DNA of 64,000 nucleotides, from contig NZ_JAQFWP010000010.1 in the NCBI RefSeq assembly GCF_027706745.1, forward strand, positions 1 through 64,000, read 5' to 3'. This document shows positions 60,817 through 64,000 of this stretch, piece by piece (the first letter of the stretch is position 1; every line of letters begins with the position of its first letter). Under the pieces are notes generated by a model. That model was not told the DNA's origin. It worked only from the letters and a program-made list of their open reading frames with translations, and did no database searches. The DNA comes from Nocardiopsis suaedae. Its GTDB lineage: Bacteria; Actinomycetota; Actinomycetes; Streptosporangiales; Streptosporangiaceae. The position numbers and the translations under genes are program-made.

Positions 60817-62055
60817 TCAGACCTCGCTGGAGGCCTTGCGCTTGCGGCCGAAGTAGATCGCCGCGGCGCCGCCGCCGACCGCGGCCACGGCCGCGCCGAT
60901 CAGGCCGTACAGCGCGCCGCCGGTGACCGGCAGGCCGCCGCCCTGGTCCTCGTCGCCGCCGCCGGGCGCGGGCTTGTCGTCGCCCTCGTCCTGGCCGCCG
61001 TCGCCCTCGTCGCCGCCGCCGTTCCCGCCGTCGTCAGGGGTGGACGGGGAGGGGGAGGGGCTGGGCTGCTCGTCGCCGTCGTCGCCGCCGTCGTCCGGCG
61101 GGGTCTCGCCGCCGGAGGTCCAGGAGACCTCGGCGCCGGCGGTGATCTCCGTCTCGGAGCTGTCGGCGGTGATCAGCGTCTGGGTGGCGGGCTGGCCGTC
61201 GACGCCGCGGAACAGGCGGCCGACCTCGACGGTGGCGGTGATGGTGCCGGAGAAGGAGGCCTCGCCGTCCTCGGCGCCCTCGGGGACCTTGACGCCCAGC
61301 GTGTCGCCGTCGGCGGCGGCCTCGACCGGCTCGCCGCTCTCCACGTCGACCAGCTGGAAGCCCTCAGGGGCGTCCAGCTTCAGCGGCACCGAGTCGGCGC
61401 TGGTCTCGACGGTGAATTCGCCGATGGTCTCCCCGGCGGCGCCCTCGGCGGCCTCGGGGGTGATGGTCAGCGACGCCTCCGGCTCGGGGGTGTCGGACTT
61501 CTCGGCCTGCTCCACCAGGTGGGCGTAGAGCGCGTCGACGTTGGCGCCGTGCTTGCCGCCCTCGGTCAGCTTCGTGCCGTTGCTGAAGTGCCAGACCGCG
61601 GCCTGGGTGCCGGCGACGGCCTCCTTCTCGGTCAGGCCCTCGATGCCCGCGGCCTCGGCCAGGTCCGCGACGCCGACCGTGGGGAAGGAGGACTGCAGGA
61701 CGGTGTGCACCTTGCCGGGCTGGGCGAAGTCGCCCTTGCCGGGGTAGGTGTCCCAGGCGTCCTCGCGGTACTCGGCGCCGCCGCGGATCGCGGTCTCGGC
61801 GTCGATGCAGTAGGTCTGCAGGGTGGCGCCGTCGTCCAGCTGCAGCTTGAACAGGTTGGTCTGGATCTTTCCGTGGTTCTCGGTCTCGACGGCGATACCG
61901 CCGGGGCCGTTGCCCACGTACTTTCCGGTGGCGCCGTCGGCCAGGGCCGGGGCCGAGGACAGGCCGAAGGCCAGGGCGGCCGCTGCGGTCACCGCGGTGG
62001 CCGCGACGAAGCGGCGGCCGCGGCGGGCGGCGTGGGGGTGGACCGTAGTGATCAA
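60817..62055 (-). CDS. Sortase-anchored thioester-domain surface protein
   Basis: The protein (412 residues from TTG 62055) has a signal peptide after RRGRRF ending near ALA-DG, then a thioester domain: C83 in LQTYCIDAET and Q151 in AGTQAAVWHF, the pair that forms a Cys-Gln thioester able to bind host or substrate amines. A beta-rich middle part, an acidic Gly/Asp/Pro linker, LPVTG at 375-379, a hydrophobic helix and RKRK complete a class LPXTG anchor. The start is uncertain: GTG 62238 is 14 bp after a good promoter but gives a 61-residue leader before the signal peptide. No sortase is nearby. Confidence 0.85.
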   Translation of the reverse strand: MITTVHPHAARRGRRFVAATAVTAAAALAFGLSSAPALADGATGKYVGNGPGGIAVETENHGKIQTNLFKLQLDDGATLQTYCIDAETAIRGGAEYREDAWDTYPGKGDFAQPGKVHTVLQSSFPTVGVADLAEAAGIEGLTEKEAVAGTQAAVWHFSNGTKLTEGGKHGANVDALYAHLVEQAEKSDTPEPEASLTITPEAAEGAAGETIGEFTVETSADSVPLKLDAPEGFQLVDVESGEPVEAAADGDTLGVKVPEGAEDGEASFSGTITATVEVGRLFRGVDGQPATQTLITADSSETEITAGAEVSWTSGGETPPDDGGDDGDEQPSPSPSPSTPDDGGNGGGDEGDGGQDEGDDKPAPGGGDEDQGGGLPVTGGALYGLIGAAVAAVGGGAAAIYFGRKRKASSEV

Positions 62056-62417
62056 ATCGCGTCCCGGGTCTCGTATCGGGGAATGATGCGCCGGGCCCTC
62101 CCGGACCGGTGAATTCCGAGGTCGAGAGGGGTCGGCCGGGGAAGCGCGCACCCGGGTTGTGTCGAGCGGGTCCGTCTCGGGTGCGTCGGGATCGCCTGAG
62201 CCGCGGGATGTCTCGGGGCCGCGGGGCGAATGCGTCACTTCCGCACCGCCCGATCCTAGCGACCCGATTCCGGACTTCCAACAGGGTTCGCGGAATTCTC
62301 GGTAACAATGCCTGAACTGTGCGGTTCGTGCAGCTCAGGAAAGGGGATCAACGGTATTTGGTCCGAAAACGGACATGCGTCAAACGTGACCGGAACCACG
62401 GAGGCGCGGGCGGCGCC
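62056..62417. other. Intergenic region between the two thioester-protein genes
   Basis: Apart from the promoter at 62253-62281 this 362-bp stretch shows no gene on either strand that has family likeness. It contains the possible extended N-terminus (to 62238) of the downstream gene. The part 62280-62400 is AT-richer than average and may hold further regulatory sites. Confidence 0.45.
62253..62281 (-). promoter_or_regulatory. Promoter of the thioester-protein gene
   Basis: On the minus strand TTGGAA (62281-62276) and TAGGAT (62258-62253) stand 17 bp apart, an ideal spacing for the housekeeping sigma factor. Transcription would start near 62246, upstream of both candidate start codons (62238 and 62055). 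Confidence 0.6.
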
Positions 62418-63626
62418 CTAGCGGCGCCGCTTGAGGAGCCGGGCGGCCACCAGCGCCGCGGCGCCCGCGGCCGCCAGGCCGCCGCCGATCGCCAGCAGCC
62501 CGCCCAGCCAGGTCCCGGTCAGCGCCAGGCCGCCGGAGGCCTCGGTGTCGGCCGCCCCGCCTTCGGGTGCGGCGGGAGCGGGGGAAGGGGGCGGCGCGGG
62601 GGAGGAGGGGGCCTCCGGCCGCTCGCGGGCGGGGACGTGCGAGGAGGCCTGTGGCATCGGTGCGGCCCCGGGTGCGCCCTCGGGGGCCGGGGCGGACCAG
62701 TCCGCCTTCACCTCGGCCGAGGCGCCGGTCAGCGCCTCATCGGCGGCGACCACCGGCAGGGTGGCCACGCCGTCGCGCCCGGAGAAGGCGCGGCCCGGGG
62801 ACAGCGCGGCGGTGCCGGCGCGGGCGTGCACGGTGGCCACCCCGGCGCCCGGGTCGGCGGGCACGTGCAGGTAGAACTCCTCGCCGTCGGCGACCTCGGA
62901 GACCGTCTCCCCGTCGGCGTCGGCCAGCCGGGCGCCGGGCGCGCCGTTGACCGCCACCCGGACCGGGCCGGTTCCGGTGGTGCTGACCCGCAGCGGGCCC
63001 AGCGGGGCGGCCGGGTCGGCGCCGGAGATCCGGTCCGGGGCCAGGGCCAGGGTGGGCGCGGCGGGGGCGTCCGGGGCCCGCTCGGCCTCGGAGACCAGGT
63101 GCCGGTAGAACCGCTCCACGCGGGGGTCGTTGCCGCCGCTGCCGCCGGGCCCGGCCAGTTCGGCGCCGTCGGTGAAGTGCCACACGGCCGCCTGGGTGGC
63201 GGCGATGGCCTGGCTCTCGTTCAGCCCCCCGGCGCCCGGGGCGTCCAGGTCCTCCAGGCCGACGGAGGGGTAGGAGTGGGCGACCACCCAGGCGACCGGT
63301 CCGGCGGCGTCCTCGGGCGCCTCCAGCGCCTCGAAGCCGGACTCGACGTAGGCGGCGGAGTGGTCCACCTCCCCGTCGAGGTCGGCGCCGTAGGCGGGGA
63401 CCGAGGCCGAGTCGTCGATCCGCAGGCTGTAGAGCGCGGTGGCCACGCTGTCGCCGCTCTCCAGGTGCACCTGCGCGCCCTCGGTGACGGCCCGCTCCAC
63501 GCGGGCGGGGCCGTCCGGGGAGGCCGCGGCGGCCGGGGCCCCGGAGCAGGCCAGGGCGGCCGCGCCGAGCAGCGCCGCGGCGGCTGCGGCCGGGCGGGCG
63601 GGTGCGGCGGTCGGGGTGCGGGGCAC
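62418..63626 (-). CDS. Degenerate thioester-domain paralog with LAXTG anchor
   Basis: The 402-residue protein is a paralog of the neighbouring thioester-domain protein: signal peptide (Ala-rich, with ALAC near residue 27), a domain with the conserved AATQAAVWHF (Q145), a beta-rich middle, a Pro/Ala/Ser linker, LALTG at 367-371, a hydrophobic helix and KRRR. The thioester cysteine is absent: the aligned position reads AYGAD (Gly80), and no other cysteine is present in the mature part. The anchor fits the LAXTG motif of class E sortases rather than LPXTG. GTG 63626 has AAGGAG 11 nt upstream. It probably arose by duplication and lost covalent adhesion. Confidence 0.8.
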   Translation of the reverse strand: MPRTPTAAPARPAAAAAALLGAAALACSGAPAAAASPDGPARVERAVTEGAQVHLESGDSVATALYSLRIDDSASVPAYGADLDGEVDHSAAYVESGFEALEAPEDAAGPVAWVVAHSYPSVGLEDLDAPGAGGLNESQAIAATQAAVWHFTDGAELAGPGGSGGNDPRVERFYRHLVSEAERAPDAPAAPTLALAPDRISGADPAAPLGPLRVSTTGTGPVRVAVNGAPGARLADADGETVSEVADGEEFYLHVPADPGAGVATVHARAGTAALSPGRAFSGRDGVATLPVVAADEALTGASAEVKADWSAPAPEGAPGAAPMPQASSHVPARERPEAPSSPAPPPSPAPAAPEGGAADTEASGGLALTGTWLGGLLAIGGGLAAAGAAALVAARLLKRRR

Positions 63627-63841
63627 GGCGGTGCGGGCTCCTTCGGGTCGGTCGGGGTCGCGGTCAGGGTAACCGGAGGGGCGCGCGCGTCCAGGAGGAA
63701 CCGCGCGTGGGAGCCGAATCGTGCGCGTGCTGTGACATTCCGCGCCCGTCGTCGCCGGTGCCCGGCCATCGGTAGGCTTCTCATGAGGTCCCGCGGGTAC
63801 GCGGGAGGAATTCCACGACGACGGAAACGGGTAGTGCGGCG
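63627..63841. other. Divergent region before gatB
   Basis: This 215-bp gap serves the minus-strand thioester paralog and gatB. It has a 6-bp hairpin CCCGCG-GGTA-CGCGGG at 63790-63805 in the gatB leader, and TAGGCT at 63773-63778 as a possible -10. No gene is seen. Confidence 0.4.
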
Positions 63842-64000
63842 ATGGTCAGCGCGGTAACGAACGGCACTGCCGCGGGCGCGGCGCCGGTGGCGTACGACGA
63901 CGCGGTGCGGCGGTACGAGCCGGTCCTCGGGCTGGAGGTGCACATCGAGCTGGGCACCGCCTCGAAGATGTTCTGCTCCTGCCCGACCGCGTTCGGAGCC
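63842..64000 (+). CDS. gatB: Asp/Glu-tRNA amidotransferase subunit B, N-terminal part
   Basis: The first 53 codons reach the window end in frame. They encode [20 protein letters not shown] and CSCPTAFGA, the unmistakable start of GatB with its metal-binding cysteines. GatB phosphorylates and amidates the mischarged tRNA together with GatA and GatC at 58.9-60.7 kb. It has its own promoter region because two minus-strand genes separate it from gatA. Confidence 0.95.
   Translation, partial: MVSAVTNGTAAGAAPVAYDDAVRRYEPVLGLEVHIELGTASKMFCSCPTAFGA

Noticed and set aside
62418-63626. Thioester paralog considered as a lipoprotein because of ALAC in its signal peptide
   Set aside because: The -3 position is Ala rather than Leu/Val/Ile, and a C-terminal LAXTG anchor with helix and basic tail is present, so sortase anchoring is more likely.

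Overview
This is a 64-kb chromosomal stretch from a high-GC actinomycete. The evidence is the GC-rich codon third positions throughout, many GTG/TTG/CTG starts, ATGA/GTGA stop-start overlaps, the GlgE alpha-glucan pathway, a KstR-type steroid regulon, and the conserved actinobacterial block etfB-etfA / cysteine desulfurase / mnmA / B12-independent methionine synthase-like / ligA / gatCAB. The gene families are compatible with the order Streptosporangiales (Nocardiopsis-like), but that placement is an inference. No insertion sequence, prophage, CRISPR array or tRNA was seen.

Layout. 1-100: 3' end of a 5S rRNA and its terminator, the tail of an rrn operon. 0.6-3.4 kb: accessory genes (a DUF222/HNH protein, a small tyrosine phosphatase, a membrane protein). 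3.7-7.1 kb: a class A penicillin-binding protein with a very long acidic cytoplasmic tail. 7.2-10.3 kb: a translationally coupled trio on the minus strand (GT4 glycosyltransferase, methyltransferase, prenyltransferase-repeat protein). 10.4-18.9 kb: a steroid (cholesterol-type) side-chain catabolic locus. A divergent KstR-like repressor and FadA5-like thiolase face an operon of ChsE1, ChsE2, a fused ChsH2-ChsH1 hydratase and the Ltp2 aldolase, followed by a metallo-hydrolase and an SDR. Operator-like palindromes built on TAGAAC half-sites lie in front of the transcription units.

18.9-22.7 kb: a membrane-anchored sigma-like factor, nadA facing its probable Nudix-type repressor NrtR, and a HAD hydrolase. 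22.7-26.2 kb: an OpuC/ProU-type quaternary-amine ABC importer. 26.3-30.4 kb: a flavin reductase, SppA peptidase, a lipoprotein and a DUF418 membrane protein, the last two overlapping antisense. 30.4-40.7 kb: the complete GlgE pathway (glgE-treS-mak-glgB) divergent from glgP, with a perfect CRP-type site between them. 40.8-43.8 kb: a TPP riboswitch followed by the thiamine/HMP ECF transporter ykoE-ykoD-ykoC. 43.8-49.2 kb: enoyl-CoA hydratase, a YbaK-type deacylase, a Ser/Thr kinase with a membrane C-terminus, and electron-transfer flavoprotein etfB-etfA. 49.4-60.7 kb: the conserved housekeeping block (sulfur transfer, tRNA thiolation, DNA ligase, a GGDEF-EAL protein, GatC/GatA). 60.8-63.6 kb: two paralogous cell-wall-anchored thioester-domain proteins inserted between gatA and gatB, one of which has lost the thioester cysteine. 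The window ends inside gatB.

The most notable features are the natural ChsH2-ChsH1 fusion and its operator set, the degenerate thioester-domain paralog, a near-consensus iron box before a DedA/VTT-type membrane gene, a perfect CRP site in the glycogen/GlgE promoter region, and repeated TAnnnT-N6-9-(A/G)TG arrangements that suggest leaderless transcripts. Functions were assigned from motifs and remembered family sequences only; no database search was run.
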